A DNA stretch of 54,896 bases from Candidatus Kuenenia stuttgartensis (GCA_945902075.1 CAMDMA010000022.1:1-54896), one strand, 5' to 3'; counted from the stretch's first letter, positions 27,367-36,569 are shown. Program-made: numbers and translations. Notes: generated by a model from the letters alone, not told the origin.

Positions 27367-28155
27367 TTAAGCGCCGGCTTCCGGGCTCGGCGTGGGAGCC
27401 GCTGCCGGGGCCGAAGCCGGGGCCGAAGCCGGGGCCGAAGCCGGGGCCGAAGCAGGAGCTTCACCGCCGCCACTGCTATACCCACCGCCGCCACCACCGT
27501 AACCGCCGCCGCCATCGCGACGCGGCCCACGCGGACCTCCGCGACCACCGCGGCCACCGCGACGCTCACCCTCGCCAACGAGATTCTTCGGAGCAGCCAT
27601 GCGCTCGCCGCCCTTGTTCTGCGGCATAAACGCCATCCCGCGCTTGATCGCCTCTTCGACAGCGGTCTCAGGCAGTGTGACGCCGCGAAGCATCTCGACC
27701 TGCTGACGCGAACGAAGAGTTTGAAGCGCGCTGACCGTCGCCTTGACGACGTTCTTGGGATTGCTCGATCCGTAGACCTTGGTCAAGCAGTCCTGCACAC
27801 CGATCATGTCAAGCACCGCACGCACAGCGGCGCCGGCGATGACGCCGGTTCCGGGCGCAGCCGGGATGAGCTTGACCGTCGTTGCGCCGAAGCGACCGAC
27901 GACCATGTGTGGAATCGTCTTGCCCTGCATCTGGAAGGCACCCATCTTGCGAGAGGCCTCCTTCTGCGCCTTTTCAATACTTTGGGGCACCTGGTTCGAC
28001 TTCGCGTAGCCAACGCCAGCGCGTCCGTTGCGGTCGCCGACGACGACCATTGCGGAGAACGAGAATCGACGTCCGCCTGCGACGGTCGACGAGGTGCGGT
28101 ACACGCCGACGGTCGTCGACTCGGAGGAAGAATCTTTGTTGATGAACTCTGCCAT
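27367..28155 (-). CDS. rpsE: 30S ribosomal protein S5 (uS5) with Gly/Arg and Ala/Pro tail
   Basis: Residues 1-170 are a canonical uS5 (RRFSFSAMVVVGDRNGRAGV, the double-stranded RNA-binding part, then GKTIPHMVVGRFGA and AAPGTGVIAG). S5 shapes decoding accuracy in the 30S body. The protein continues to 262 residues with a GGRGGRGGPRGPRRDGGGGY stretch and then four PASA units encoded by a 12-bp tandem array. The tail is unusual for bacterial S5 and looks intrinsically disordered and RNA-binding in character. Confidence 0.96.
   Translation of the reverse strand: MAEFINKDSSSESTTVGVYRTSSTVAGGRRFSFSAMVVVGDRNGRAGVGYAKSNQVPQSIEKAQKEASRKMGAFQMQGKTIPHMVVGRFGATTVKLIPAAPGTGVIAGAAVRAVLDMIGVQDCLTKVYGSSNPKNVVKATVSALQTLRSRQQVEMLRGVTLPETAVEEAIKRGMAFMPQNKGGERMAAPKNLVGEGERRGGRGGRGGPRGPRRDGGGGYGGGGGGYSSGGGEAPASAPASAPASAPASAPAAAPTPSPEAGA
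27405..27452 (-). repeat. 12-bp in-frame repeat in the rpsE tail, four copies
   Basis: CCGGGGCCGAAG (plus strand) occurs four times head to tail, encoding repeated PASA in the C-terminal tail of S5. Copies are identical, suggesting recent expansion. Confidence 0.93.
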
Positions 28156-28207
28156 AGGTGGAGCCAGTCTTCTATCCCTCGGACGCGCACGCGCAGTCGC
28201 GAGGAGT

Positions 28208-28255
28208 GGTGCTTCGGGAGGTGCTTCGGGAGGTGCTTCGGGAGGTGCTTCGGAA
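28208..28255. repeat. 12-bp tandem repeat between rplR and rpsE, four copies
   Basis: GGTGCTTCGGGA repeats four times, the last copy slightly cut, in the 105-bp gap just upstream of rpsE on the minus strand. It reaches within about 50 nt of the rpsE start. Confidence 0.93.
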
Positions 28256-28260
28256 CCCGA

Positions 28261-28620
28261 TCAGAACTGCAGGCCGCCCTCGCGCGCGCCATCGGCGAGC
28301 GCCTTGATGCGACCGTGATAGAGGTACCCGTTGCGGTCGAAGACGACCTTCGACACGCCCTTTTCCTTCGCGCGGCTGGCAACGAGCTTGCCGACAGCGA
28401 TTGCCTCGGACATCTTGGCACCGGCCTCGGTAAAGCCCTTGTCGCGGGTCGACGCCGACGCGACGGTCTTACCCGTCAAGTCGTCGATGATCTGCGCGTA
28501 AACGTGATTCAGGGAGCGGAACACCGAGAGACGCGGCCGATCCGGCATGCCAAAGATCTCCTTGCGGATTCCCTGCTTGCGGCGGGCTCGGCGGACGCGC
28601 TTGTTGGTCATTCGGTTCAT
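28261..28620 (-). CDS. rplR: 50S ribosomal protein L18 (uL18)
   Basis: A 119-residue uL18, a 5S rRNA binder. It shows [35 protein letters not shown] and the end [20 protein letters not shown], all standard. The start at 28620 is placed where homology starts, rejecting an upstream in-frame start at 28719. Confidence 0.96.
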   Translation of the reverse strand: MNRMTNKRVRRARRKQGIRKEIFGMPDRPRLSVFRSLNHVYAQIIDDLTGKTVASASTRDKGFTEAGAKMSEAIAVGKLVASRAKEKGVSKVVFDRNGYLYHGRIKALADGAREGGLQF

Positions 28621-28740
28621 GGTTCTGGTCCTTACTCTCAGTCGATGACTTGCAATATGACGTGCGATGCGATGTGACTCACGTGTCGAATGGTCGCCTG
28701 CACTCGTGCGGTTGCGCACGCGCTGCGGCCAAAGCGGACA

Positions 28741-29310
28741 TTAACCGCCCGTCGCCTTGCCCTGCTTGCGGATGATGGTTTCGTTGAAGTACTTGATTCC
28801 CTTGCCGTTGTATGGCTCGGGCTTGCGCTTGGAGCGGATCGCCGCGGCAAACTCACCAACGCGCTGGCGGTCGGCACCACTCACCGTGACGAAGATTCCG
28901 CCTTCGGTGCTGATATCGAGCTTCACGCCCTGCGGGATCGCGAGCGAGATGACGTTGGCGTAGCCAAGCTTGAGGTCGACGTTCTTGCCGACGATCTTTA
29001 CCGAGTAACCAACGCCAACGACTTCGAGCTTTTCCGAGTAACCCTCGGTCACGCCCTTAATCATGTTGTTGATGTTGGCCCGGGTGGTCCCCCAGAAAGC
29101 CTTGCGATTGCCCTCGTCGAGGCGCGCCATGTCTGTTGTGCAGACGATGTGGCGATCCTTCTCGATCCAATCGACAGTGACCTCAGGGCGGTAAACGACC
29201 TTCAGGGTTTCACCCTTCGGGCCAGTGATGGCAACCTCGCGGGTCGCTGCGTTCACGGCAACCTTGCAGTTTCCGGGGACGATGATGGGCTTCTTTCCGA
29301 TGCGCGACAT
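28741..29310 (-). CDS. rplF: 50S ribosomal protein L6 (uL6)
   Basis: A 189-residue uL6 with the MSRIGKKPIIVPGN start, two repeated alpha/beta domains, and the C-terminal signature KPEPYNGKGIKYFNETIIRK that contacts the factor-binding site. Start at 29310; the upstream open frame to 29499 has no L6 homology. Confidence 0.97.
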   Translation of the reverse strand: MSRIGKKPIIVPGNCKVAVNAATREVAITGPKGETLKVVYRPEVTVDWIEKDRHIVCTTDMARLDEGNRKAFWGTTRANINNMIKGVTEGYSEKLEVVGVGYSVKIVGKNVDLKLGYANVISLAIPQGVKLDISTEGGIFVTVSGADRQRVGEFAAAIRSKRKPEPYNGKGIKYFNETIIRKQGKATGG

Positions 29311-29351
29311 GACTAGCTCCTGTCGGACTGTTCGTTCGTATGGACGCGGGG

Positions 29352-29750
29352 TCAGCAGACCGTCGCGACAACTTCGCCGCCGACGCGCATTTCGCGCGCC
29401 ATGCGGTCTGACATGATTCCACGGCTCGTAGAAACGATCGAGATGCCGAGGCCTTGAAGTGGCCGCGGAAGCTCGCCGACGGACGAATACGTCCGGCAAC
29501 CGTTCTTCGAGATACGACGAATCTCGTTGATGATGTTTTCGCCGCGGGTGCCATACTTCAGGCTGATGCGGATGATGCCCTGGCGGCCATCGGCCACGTT
29601 CTCAAAGTCGGAGATGTAACCCTCGTCCTTGAGCACGAGAGCGACGCCGCGATTGAGCTTATTGCTGATCACGACGACGGACTTCTCGCGGTTCCGCACG
29701 GCGTTGCGGATTCGGGTGAGCATGTCGGCGGTGAGGTCTTGAACGGCCAT
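29352..29750 (-). CDS. rpsH: 30S ribosomal protein S8 (uS8)
   Basis: A 132-residue uS8, central-domain 16S rRNA binder and, in E. coli, repressor of the spc operon. DMLTRIRNAVRNREKSVVV opens it and the STSRGIMSDRMARE signature near the end is diagnostic. Start at 29750. Confidence 0.97.
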   Translation of the reverse strand: MAVQDLTADMLTRIRNAVRNREKSVVVISNKLNRGVALVLKDEGYISDFENVADGRQGIIRISLKYGTRGENIINEIRRISKNGCRTYSSVGELPRPLQGLGISIVSTSRGIMSDRMAREMRVGGEVVATVC

Positions 29751-29819
29751 TTCTGAGGCTCCTGTCCCCTGCGGGTCTCCGCGGGGCGAGTCAAACAAAT
29801 CGGTTTCGGTCGGTTTCGG

Positions 29820-30005
29820 TCACCAGCTGGCCTTGCGCATACCAGGGATCATTCCCTGGAGCGCCAGCTCGCGGAGCTGATGGCGGCAGATGCGGAACTT
29901 GCGGTAGACGCCGCGCTTGCGGCCCGTGATCTCGCAGCGCACCTCGGCTCGGGTGCTGAACTTCGGCTTGCGCTGCATCTTGTTGAAGGTTCGCTTGCTG
30001 GCCAT
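29820..30005 (-). CDS. rpsN: 30S ribosomal protein S14 (uS14), short form lacking two zinc Cys
   Basis: A 61-residue uS14 matching the short zinc-binding form in length and in the [10 protein letters not shown]...[19 protein letters not shown]...IPGMRKASW layout. Of the four zinc-ligand cysteines only Cys24 and Cys40 remain; the partners are Thr27 and Gln43. It therefore keeps the short architecture but has probably lost zinc binding. It lies between rplE and rpsH as usual. Confidence 0.95.
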   Translation of the reverse strand: MASKRTFNKMQRKPKFSTRAEVRCEITGRKRGVYRKFRICRHQLRELALQGMIPGMRKASW

Positions 30006-30093
30006 TGGTTTTTCCGGTGTTCGGGGGATTCCCGTCTACGTCAGTCCTATTGCTGTCCTGCTTCAGTCGGGAACGCGCGGTGGCGCGGAGAGA

Positions 30094-30693
30094 TTACGCG
30101 GTCTTCTGCTTTCGCTCTTCAGGCTTGACGAACGGCATGCCAAGCTCAGCAAGGACGAAACGGCTCAACTTCGGAGTCGACTTCTCGAACACGAAGGTGA
30201 TGTGCATTCCGTGCGTGATGGTCGCGTTGGTCATGTTGATTTCTGGCCACACCGCCTGCTCGGTCAGACCGAACGAGTACGAGCCACCATCATCAAACGA
30301 CTTGTCCTTCACGCCGCGGAAGTCCTTGATACGAGGAATCGCGAGGTTGATCAGACGATCCATGAAGTGCCACATGCGGTCGCGGCGCAGCGTCACCATG
30401 AACGCAGAGGGCATACCCTCGCGAACGCGGAACTGGGCGACTGCCTTCTTGGCCTTGATCATGATTGGCTTCTGACCCGTGATCGTCTGGAAGTTCGAGA
30501 TGAACTGATCGCGGATCTCAGGCTTGAGCTTCTGATTGTCGAGAAACTTACCGATACCGGCATTCACGACGATCTTCATCAGCTTTGGGAGCTCGTGGGC
30601 GTTGGTGAGTTTGAACTCCTCCATCGCCTTCGGTCCAACGACCTCGATGAAAGCCTTCTGCAAACGGGGATTTTCGCGATTGACGTGTGCCAT
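30094..30693 (-). CDS. rplE: 50S ribosomal protein L5 (uL5)
   Basis: A 199-residue uL5, which binds 5S rRNA and P-site tRNA. Blocks KIVVNAGIGKFLDN, TGQKPIMIKAKKAVAQFRVR and FDDGGSYSFGLTEQAVWPEI are typical. The start at 30693 is set by homology (MAHVNRENP). The tail after residue 180 is Lys-rich. Confidence 0.97.
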   Translation of the reverse strand: MAHVNRENPRLQKAFIEVVGPKAMEEFKLTNAHELPKLMKIVVNAGIGKFLDNQKLKPEIRDQFISNFQTITGQKPIMIKAKKAVAQFRVREGMPSAFMVTLRRDRMWHFMDRLINLAIPRIKDFRGVKDKSFDDGGSYSFGLTEQAVWPEINMTNATITHGMHITFVFEKSTPKLSRFVLAELGMPFVKPEERKQKTA

Positions 30694-30837
30694 AAATCGT
30701 TCCTTCTGCTGTGTCGCGCGAGCGCGACCTTGGCATCTTTCAGTCTGAGGCAGCGCGTTCCTTGTTCGGGCGCGGTGCAGGTTGTTCTTGGAATCGCGAA
30801 GCGTGAGGCCCGCGATCATTCCTTAGGACTTGTCGAC

Positions 30838-31173
30838 TTACTTCTTCTTCGCTCCGCGGAGCTGGTGAAGCTCCTTGCCGCCGCGAGCCGCGATGCGCGA
30901 CTTCGAGCCGTCTGGCTTCGAGACGAACCGCACGCGGCTCGGCTTTCCGTCGACAACTGGGCTGACATTCGATGCGTCGATCGGGCCCTCTTCTTTGACG
31001 ATCTCGCCCTTCGGACGCGACTGGGTCGGCTTCATGTGCATCGTTCGGATGTTGACACCCTTGACGACGACCCGAGCTCCCTCGTCGACGACGCGGAGGA
31101 TTTCGCCAACGATGCCCTTTGAGGCGCCCTTGGTCACAATGACGGTGTCACCTTTGCGAATGTGGCGTGGCAT
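30838..31173 (-). CDS. rplX: 50S ribosomal protein L24 (uL24)
   Basis: A 111-residue uL24, an early 23S assembly initiator, with the KOW motif HIRKGDTVIVTKGASKGIVG and VNIRTMHMKPTQSRPKGEIV. It follows rplN by 2 nt, so the two are coupled. Confidence 0.97.
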   Translation of the reverse strand: MPRHIRKGDTVIVTKGASKGIVGEILRVVDEGARVVVKGVNIRTMHMKPTQSRPKGEIVKEEGPIDASNVSPVVDGKPSRVRFVSKPDGSKSRIAARGGKELHQLRGAKKK

Positions 31174-31175
31174 GG

Positions 31176-31562
31176 TCAGATCACCTCCGTCGCGAGCGAC
31201 ACGATCTTCATGAAGTTCTTCTCACGCAGCTCGCGGGCGACTGCGCCGAAGATGCGGGTGCCCTTCGGGTTGCCGTCCTTGTCGACGAGCACGCAAGCGT
31301 TGGAATCGAAGCGCACGTACGAACCATCGTCACGGCGCGTCGGAAACTTGCAGCGGACGATGACAGCCTGGACCTTGTCGCCGGCCTTGACATCACCGTT
31401 GGGGAGCGCCTTCTTGACGCTGCACACAACGCGGTCGCCGATGCCCATGGTGAGGCGGGTAAATCGGCCGGTGGCCGTCGAGGCTCCGAGGACGCCGATG
31501 ACCATGGCTTCCTTGGCGCCAGAGTTGTCGGCGACCTCGATTCGTGATTCTTTCTGGATCAT
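31176..31562 (-). CDS. rplN: 50S ribosomal protein L14 (uL14)
   Basis: A 128-residue uL14. [20 protein letters not shown] opens the barrel; [15 protein letters not shown] and [20 protein letters not shown] are standard. A small insertion ([10 protein letters not shown]) adds a few residues to the usual 122. Confidence 0.97.
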   Translation of the reverse strand: MIQKESRIEVADNSGAKEAMVIGVLGASTATGRFTRLTMGIGDRVVCSVKKALPNGDVKAGDKVQAVIVRCKFPTRRDDGSYVRFDSNACVLVDKDGNPKGTRIFGAVARELREKNFMKIVSLATEVI

Positions 31563-31686
31563 TGCTTGGCTCCATCACCGGCCTTGACCGGCGTCGTGAT
31601 TCATTTGACTGACCTTGGCACTGTCCTGTCCGCACCTTCCCAAACGACGCTCCGCAGAGTTGTCGCGTTGGATCGGCGCGTCCGGT

Positions 31687-32019
31687 TCAGATGCCTTCCC
31701 TCAACTGCACGCCTGCACCTGCTGGTGCACGCTCCACAACCCGCACGAGCACCCAAGACTTGGTCTTGGAGATTGGGCGGCACTCCGCCACTTCAACGCG
31801 GTCGCCGACATGAGAATCGTTGCCCTCGTCGTGGACCTGCAGAATCGTGCGCTTGCGAAGGTACTTGCCGTACTTCGGGTGCTTCCCTGAGTAGGCAATG
31901 ACAACCTTGCGCGTCTTGTTGCGCTTGTCGCTCTCGACCACGCCGATGCGGCGCGGAGAGGTTTCGGGAATGACGAGACCGGAATTCGCGGTGTCGATCG
32001 TCTTATCGTTCGTCGGCAT
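31687..32019 (-). CDS. rpsQ: 30S ribosomal protein S17 (uS17)
   Basis: A 110-residue uS17 with [39 protein letters not shown] and the [18 protein letters not shown] signature. About 18 residues precede the OB-fold and a Gly/Ala-rich tail follows, making it longer than the usual 85. Start at 32019, 8 nt after rpmC. Confidence 0.96.
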   Translation of the reverse strand: MPTNDKTIDTANSGLVIPETSPRRIGVVESDKRNKTRKVVIAYSGKHPKYGKYLRKRTILQVHDEGNDSHVGDRVEVAECRPISKTKSWVLVRVVERAPAGAGVQLREGI

Positions 32020-32027
32020 GGTGCGTC

Positions 32028-32225
32028 TCAGTTCTTGGCGTTCTTCCGGGCGGTCTGCTCGGTGAGGAGTCGCGCAATATCCTTGCGCGCCTTGCCGATG
32101 CGGGAATTGTCCGCGACCTTCTCGGTGGTGGTTTGGCAACGAAGGTCGAAAAGCTCACGGCGGAGGCGGATCGCCTCTCCCTTGAGATCGACGTTGGAAA
32201 GCTTCTTGACTTCAGCAGGCTTCAT
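32028..32225 (-). CDS. rpmC: 50S ribosomal protein L29 (uL29)
   Basis: A 65-residue helical uL29 near the polypeptide exit. The start [28 protein letters not shown] and [14 protein letters not shown] fit the family in full. Confidence 0.96.
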   Translation of the reverse strand: MKPAEVKKLSNVDLKGEAIRLRRELFDLRCQTTTEKVADNSRIGKARKDIARLLTEQTARKNAKN

Positions 32226-32279
32226 GATGGTGTCTCTCGTAACGTGCGGTTTCAGTCTCTCGCCGACACAGGCGCTGGC

Positions 32280-32702
32280 TTAGACGGCGATGCGGCGGCC
32301 GACAAATCGGCACTTCACCGGCATCTTGTAAGCGATGCGGGCCATCGCCTGCTTCGCCAGATCCTCGGGCACACCGGCGATCTCGAAGAGCACGGTGCCC
32401 GGCTTGATGCGCGCCGCCCAGTAGTCGACTTCAGCCTTTCCCTTACCCATTCGGGTTTCGAGCGGCTTCTTCGAAATCGGCTTGTGAGGGAAGACCCGGA
32501 TGAAGATCTTGCCCTGACGACGCAGGAAGTGCTGCGCGGCAATGCGGCCCGCCTCGATTTGACGACCCGTGAGCCAGTGCGGCTCAAGAGTCTGCAGACC
32601 GAAGTCGCCGAAGGCGACATAGTTGCCACGCGTGGCATTGCCCTTCAGCTTGCCGCGCTGCTCTTTGCGGAACTTGACTCGCTTTGGCATCAGGTTGGAC
32701 AT
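32280..32702 (-). CDS. rplP: 50S ribosomal protein L16 (uL16)
   Basis: A 140-residue uL16 near the A site. MPKRVKFRKEQRGKLKG, LEPHWLTGRQIEAGRIA, and FIRVFPHKPISKKPLETRMG are hallmark segments, followed by the KCRFVGRRIAV end. Confidence 0.97.
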   Translation of the reverse strand: MSNLMPKRVKFRKEQRGKLKGNATRGNYVAFGDFGLQTLEPHWLTGRQIEAGRIAAQHFLRRQGKIFIRVFPHKPISKKPLETRMGKGKAEVDYWAARIKPGTVLFEIAGVPEDLAKQAMARIAYKMPVKCRFVGRRIAV

Positions 32703-32836
32703 AGTGAGTCCTCTTGAATCTCTGTCGTTGTTTGCTCAGTTCGTTTGCGACGCGGTTTGTGACGTTGTCGCGAGGAACTGTGGTTTCGTGCGGTGAAATA
32801 CTCTGCTGGCTTTGACGATCTTCGAAGATCGTGTGA

Positions 32837-33541
32837 TCATCGCCGTCCGCGGGCGCGGGCGCGACCACCTGCGGCGGTCGACTGGGTCTGATCTTCGTCC
32901 TGCTCGGTGTACATGCCCTTGAACACCCACACCTTGACGCCAATCGCGCCGTAGGTGGTGAAGCTTTGGGCAAGTGCGTAATCGACGTTCGCCTGAAGAG
33001 TCGACAGCGGAATCGAGCCCTCGCGGGTGTCGAGCGTGCGGCTCATTTCCGCGCCACCGAGTCGGCCGGCGAGGAGGATGCGAATGCCCTTGGCACCATT
33101 CTGCATCGAGCTCTCTGCGCGCATCTTGAGAACGCGGCGGAAATTCGCGCGCTTCTTCAGCTGCTCGGCAATGCTCTCCGCGATGAGCTTGGCATCGAGG
33201 TCGGCGTTCTTGATCTCGACGACGCGGATCACGACCTTGCGGCCAGTGAGCGTCTGCAGATCCTTGGTGAGCGTTTCGATGCCACCACCGCGCGGCCCCA
33301 CGACCATGCCCGGACGGGCAGTCTTCAGGATCACGGTGAGCTCATCGCGGGTGCGCTCGATGAGGATATCGCTGACCGCCGCAAAGGGCGGAGTGCGATT
33401 CAGTCGCTTATCGACGTACTTGCGAATCTTGTAGTCTTCGACCAGCAGCGCGCCGAAGAGTGCCTTCGGTGCAAACCAACGAGAGCGGTGAGCCTCGGTG
33501 ATGCCAACGCGGAATCCGAACGGGTGGACCTTCTGTCCCAT
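32837..33541 (-). CDS. rpsC: 30S ribosomal protein S3 (uS3)
   Basis: A 234-residue uS3 that lines the mRNA entry. MGQKVHPFGFRVGITEAHRS starts the protein, the KH domain contains ARPGMVVGPRGGGIETL, and the C-terminal domain has GAKGIRILLAGRLGGAEMSR. Residues after 218 are a basic tail. It follows rplV after 25 nt. Confidence 0.97.
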   Translation of the reverse strand: MGQKVHPFGFRVGITEAHRSRWFAPKALFGALLVEDYKIRKYVDKRLNRTPPFAAVSDILIERTRDELTVILKTARPGMVVGPRGGGIETLTKDLQTLTGRKVVIRVVEIKNADLDAKLIAESIAEQLKKRANFRRVLKMRAESSMQNGAKGIRILLAGRLGGAEMSRTLDTREGSIPLSTLQANVDYALAQSFTTYGAIGVKVWVFKGMYTEQDEDQTQSTAAGGRARARGRR

Positions 33542-33566
33542 AGTTATTCTCCGGAGCGATGTTCGC

Positions 33567-33896
33567 TCAACGCTCCTCGACGGCGATGTGAATGTGGCTC
33601 GAGCGCTTCAAGATGGGATGCGCGCGGCCGCGATCCTTGGGCTGGAAACGGTCGAGGGTCGGACCCTCGTCGATGCGCGACTCGCTCACGATGAGCTTGG
33701 TCGGATCGGCGTTCTTCTCCTCGGCGTTGGCAATGGCGCTCTTCAGCACGACGGTGATGAACGCAGAGCCGCGCTTCTTCGAGAAGTCGAGTGCGGTGAG
33801 CGCCTCATCGACGCGCTTGCCGCGGATCATGTCAGCGACAAGGCGCGCCTTGCGGGGCGCGATACGAGCGAAACGGTGGCAGGCCTGGTATGCCAT
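33567..33896 (-). CDS. rplV: 50S ribosomal protein L22 (uL22)
   Basis: A 109-residue uL22. FARIAPRKARLVADMIRGK and the loop with GPTLDRFQPKDRGRAHPILK, whose beta hairpin lines the exit tunnel, are clear. Confidence 0.97.
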   Translation of the reverse strand: MAYQACHRFARIAPRKARLVADMIRGKRVDEALTALDFSKKRGSAFITVVLKSAIANAEEKNADPTKLIVSESRIDEGPTLDRFQPKDRGRAHPILKRSSHIHIAVEER

Positions 33897-33972
33897 GGTG
33901 ATAAACCTCTTGAGGTGTTGGCGTGGATTCGTTCAGTGCGCAGCCAGGAGGCTGTAAACCGAGCGGTCAGCG

Positions 33973-34251
33973 TCAGACCTTGAGTTCTTCCTTCCTATTG
34001 GTGTGCCCACGGAACGTACAGGTGTGCGAGAACTCGCCGAGCTTGTGGCCGACCATGTCCTCGGTGCAATAGACGTCGATGAACTGACGACCGTTGTGCA
34101 CTTGGAACGTGAAACCGACGAACTCGGGGACGATCGTGCATGATCGCGCCCACGTCTTGATCGGAACGCGCTTCGTGTTCGCCGCCTGCTTCTCCACCTT
34201 GCGGTAGAGGCTTTCGACGACGTATGGACCCTTCTTGAGCGAACGCGACAT
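33973..34251 (-). CDS. rpsS: 30S ribosomal protein S19 (uS19)
   Basis: A 92-residue uS19. [40 protein letters not shown] and [16 protein letters not shown] are the standard segments contacting the S13 partner in the 30S head. Confidence 0.97.
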   Translation of the reverse strand: MSRSLKKGPYVVESLYRKVEKQAANTKRVPIKTWARSCTIVPEFVGFTFQVHNGRQFIDVYCTEDMVGHKLGEFSHTCTFRGHTNRKEELKV

Positions 34252-34340
34252 GGTTGATTCTCGGGAGGTTCTCGCCGCTTGCGCGACGTGTGACTTTCAG
34301 TCTTTCGTACCGACTTCGATGCGACTCTTCGATGCGACTC

Positions 34341-35192
34341 TTAGAGCTTGAGCTGGCCGTAGCGCTTGCTGCGGCGACGACGGATGATGCGCGAATCGCT
34401 GGACTTTCCGTAGCGACGCGTGCGTCCGCCCTTGGCAAACGTACCGGAGTAGTTCGACGGCTCGCGGCCGCCCTTCGACACCGAGCCACCGCCGTGGGGG
34501 TGGGCATGGTGGCTCATCGCGATGCCACGGGTCGTGGGGCGGCGGCCCTTCCAACGGTTACGACCGGCCTTGCCGATGACGACATTCGCGTGATCAGCGT
34601 TGCCGACTTCACCGATGGTCGCGCGGCACTCCATTGAGACCTGACGGATTTCACCGGACGGGAGCACGATGGTCGCCCAGCGTCCTTCCTTGTTGGTGAG
34701 GCGAGCATACATGCCCGCGCCGCGGCAAAGTCGGCCACCAGCGCCGGCTTCCATCTCGACGTTGTGCAACGGAAGACCGGTTGGGATGTGCTTGATCGGC
34801 ATGCAGTTGCCGACCTTGGGATCGACTGGCTCTGCAGAGCTGATGATCACATCGCCGGCATTGAGGCCCTTGGGCGAGATGATGTAGCGACGCTCGCCGT
34901 CCGGATACTCAAGCAGCGCAATGTGCGAGGATCGGTTGGGATCGTATTCGATGCCCACGACCTTCGCGCCGACGCCGTCCTTGTTGCGACGGAAGTCGAT
35001 CTTGCGATAGCGACGCTTGTGACCACCGCCGCGGCCGGCGATGGTGATCTTGCCCTGGACGTTGCGGCCGCTGCCGCGCACGAGCGGAGCGAGAAGCGAC
35101 TTTTCAGGAGTCTTCTTCGTCACTTCCGAATGGAGGTTCACCGACGCGTTTCGGCGTCCGTTGGTGACCGGCTTGTAGACACGAATTGCCAT
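34341..35192 (-). CDS. rplB: 50S ribosomal protein L2 (uL2)
   Basis: A 283-residue uL2, close to the peptidyl transferase centre. It includes KSLLAPLVRGSGRNVQGKIT, GGHKRRYRKIDFRRNKDG, and the conserved C-terminal AMSHHAHPHGGGSVSK-type block containing the key His. It ends with a basic RRRRSKRYGQLKL tail. Confidence 0.97.
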   Translation of the reverse strand: MAIRVYKPVTNGRRNASVNLHSEVTKKTPEKSLLAPLVRGSGRNVQGKITIAGRGGGHKRRYRKIDFRRNKDGVGAKVVGIEYDPNRSSHIALLEYPDGERRYIISPKGLNAGDVIISSAEPVDPKVGNCMPIKHIPTGLPLHNVEMEAGAGGRLCRGAGMYARLTNKEGRWATIVLPSGEIRQVSMECRATIGEVGNADHANVVIGKAGRNRWKGRRPTTRGIAMSHHAHPHGGGSVSKGGREPSNYSGTFAKGGRTRRYGKSSDSRIIRRRRSKRYGQLKL

Positions 35193-35210
35193 TGGGGTTT
35201 ACCTCGCGGC

Positions 35211-35489
35211 TCAGAAGAGCTCGATCTTGTCTTCGGGGTGGATCTTGACGACGGCGCGCTTCCAGGTCTTACCCGGAACGAAGCCGTACGCGTAGGCGCG
35301 GTTGCGAAGGCGACGGGTTTGCGTCGCCACACCAAGGACACGAACCTTGTAAAGGCTTTCGACTGCCTTCTTGATTTCGGTCTTCGATGCGAGCTTGGAG
35401 ACTTCGAACGCAAAGCGGTTCTGATGTCCCGAGCCCCACGCGGCCTTCTCGGTCATGATCGGACGAACGATGACGTAAATAGGGTCCAT
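35211..35489 (-). CDS. rplW: 50S ribosomal protein L23 (uL23)
   Basis: A 92-residue uL23, docking site for trigger factor and SRP at the exit. VIVRPIMTEKAAW and FEVSKLASKTEIKKAVESLY are typical. Its ATG overlaps the rplD stop by 1 nt (TGATG on the minus strand). Confidence 0.96.
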   Translation of the reverse strand: MDPIYVIVRPIMTEKAAWGSGHQNRFAFEVSKLASKTEIKKAVESLYKVRVLGVATQTRRLRNRAYAYGFVPGKTWKRAVVKIHPEDKIELF

Positions 35490-36316
35490 CAGGCGCCCTC
35501 CTTCTTGGCCTTCGCGGCCTTCGGTTCAGCCTTCTTCTTGGGCTCAGCGCCCTCAGCCTTCGCGGCCTTCACTGCCTTCGGAGCCTTTGGCGCTGCCGGG
35601 CTCGAAGACGAGGATGAAGACGAGGTTGAAGACGAGGATGAGGATTTGTTCGTCGCGGCTGCCGCTTCAAGGCCGTCGTCGGCGCCGAAGCAGCTTCCAT
35701 CGAGGAACGACACCAGCGACGCCTTATCGACGACGAGGTAGCGGTGGTTCAGCAGTGCAAACGCGTTGAGCTGATCGATGCGGCAGACGTCGACACCTTC
35801 GACATTGCGCGCCGAGAGCATCGCGTTGCGGTTCGTCTTGTTGGTCGCGAAGAGGCAGGTTCGGTCGATGCCGACCGATGTCATGATCTTCGCAAACTCG
35901 GAAGTCTTCGGAGCCTTGAAATCAAGCGCAGCGAAGCACTTCACTTCGTTGTCGATGAGCTTCGCAAGAAGCGCATTGCGATTTGCGAGGCGACGCATCT
36001 TCTTTGGAAGCTCGGTGCGGAAGTCCTCGCGGGTGCGGGTCTTCTTGAACGTCACACCGCCGCCCTTACGGATCGGCGTTCGAGCGGCGCCGGCGCGTGC
36101 ATTGCCGGTGCCTTTTTGCTTGTAGAGCTTGCGGGTCGAACCATGCACATCGCCGCGGCTCTTGGTGCGAGCCGAGCCCTGGCGCTGGTTGCCGTGGGTG
36201 ATGACGTACGCCTGCTTGAGCAGCGCGTAGCGGACTTCTCCGCCGAGCGTCTGTGCGTCGATCTGAAGGGTATCGACCTTCTTGCCGTTGGAATCGTAGA
36301 TCGGTAGTTCGATCAT
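35489..36316 (-). CDS. rplD: 50S ribosomal protein L4 (uL4) with long Ser/Ala/Lys tail
   Basis: Residues 1-215 are a normal uL4, with YAVITHGNQRQGSARTKSRG-type RNA-binding loop sequence and KQKGTGNARAGAARTPIRKG. L4 lines the exit tunnel and in E. coli represses its own operon through the S10 leader. The protein extends to 275 residues with a 17-residue Ser/Thr run followed by Ala-Pro-Lys repeats (APKAPKAVKAAK and similar). The Ser run is encoded by a repetitive GAAGACGAG-type tract on the plus strand (35600-35645). The tail is absent from typical L4 and probably disordered. Confidence 0.96.
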   Translation of the reverse strand: MIELPIYDSNGKKVDTLQIDAQTLGGEVRYALLKQAYVITHGNQRQGSARTKSRGDVHGSTRKLYKQKGTGNARAGAARTPIRKGGGVTFKKTRTREDFRTELPKKMRRLANRNALLAKLIDNEVKCFAALDFKAPKTSEFAKIMTSVGIDRTCLFATNKTNRNAMLSARNVEGVDVCRIDQLNAFALLNHRYLVVDKASLVSFLDGSCFGADDGLEAAAATNKSSSSSSTSSSSSSSSPAAPKAPKAVKAAKAEGAEPKKKAEPKAAKAKKEGA

Positions 36317-36569
36317 AGTTTCGCCTCTTTGCGGGCTGTTGCCCGCGTCTTCGCCTCATCCTCCGCGTGCCTGTTGTTGGTGGCACGGGGTAGGATTCGA
36401 CTTGGTGAATCCGCTTGTGTTTGCCAGCTGGTTCCGCAAGCGGCCTTGCTGGCGTTCGAGCACCCTGCGGGCCTCGAACTTTCTCTCGAATCACTCGTTC
36501 GATGACTCGTTCACCTCACACGACCGGAGGCTCACGCGCCGCCGGGTCGGGGAGCATACATCATTTTGC

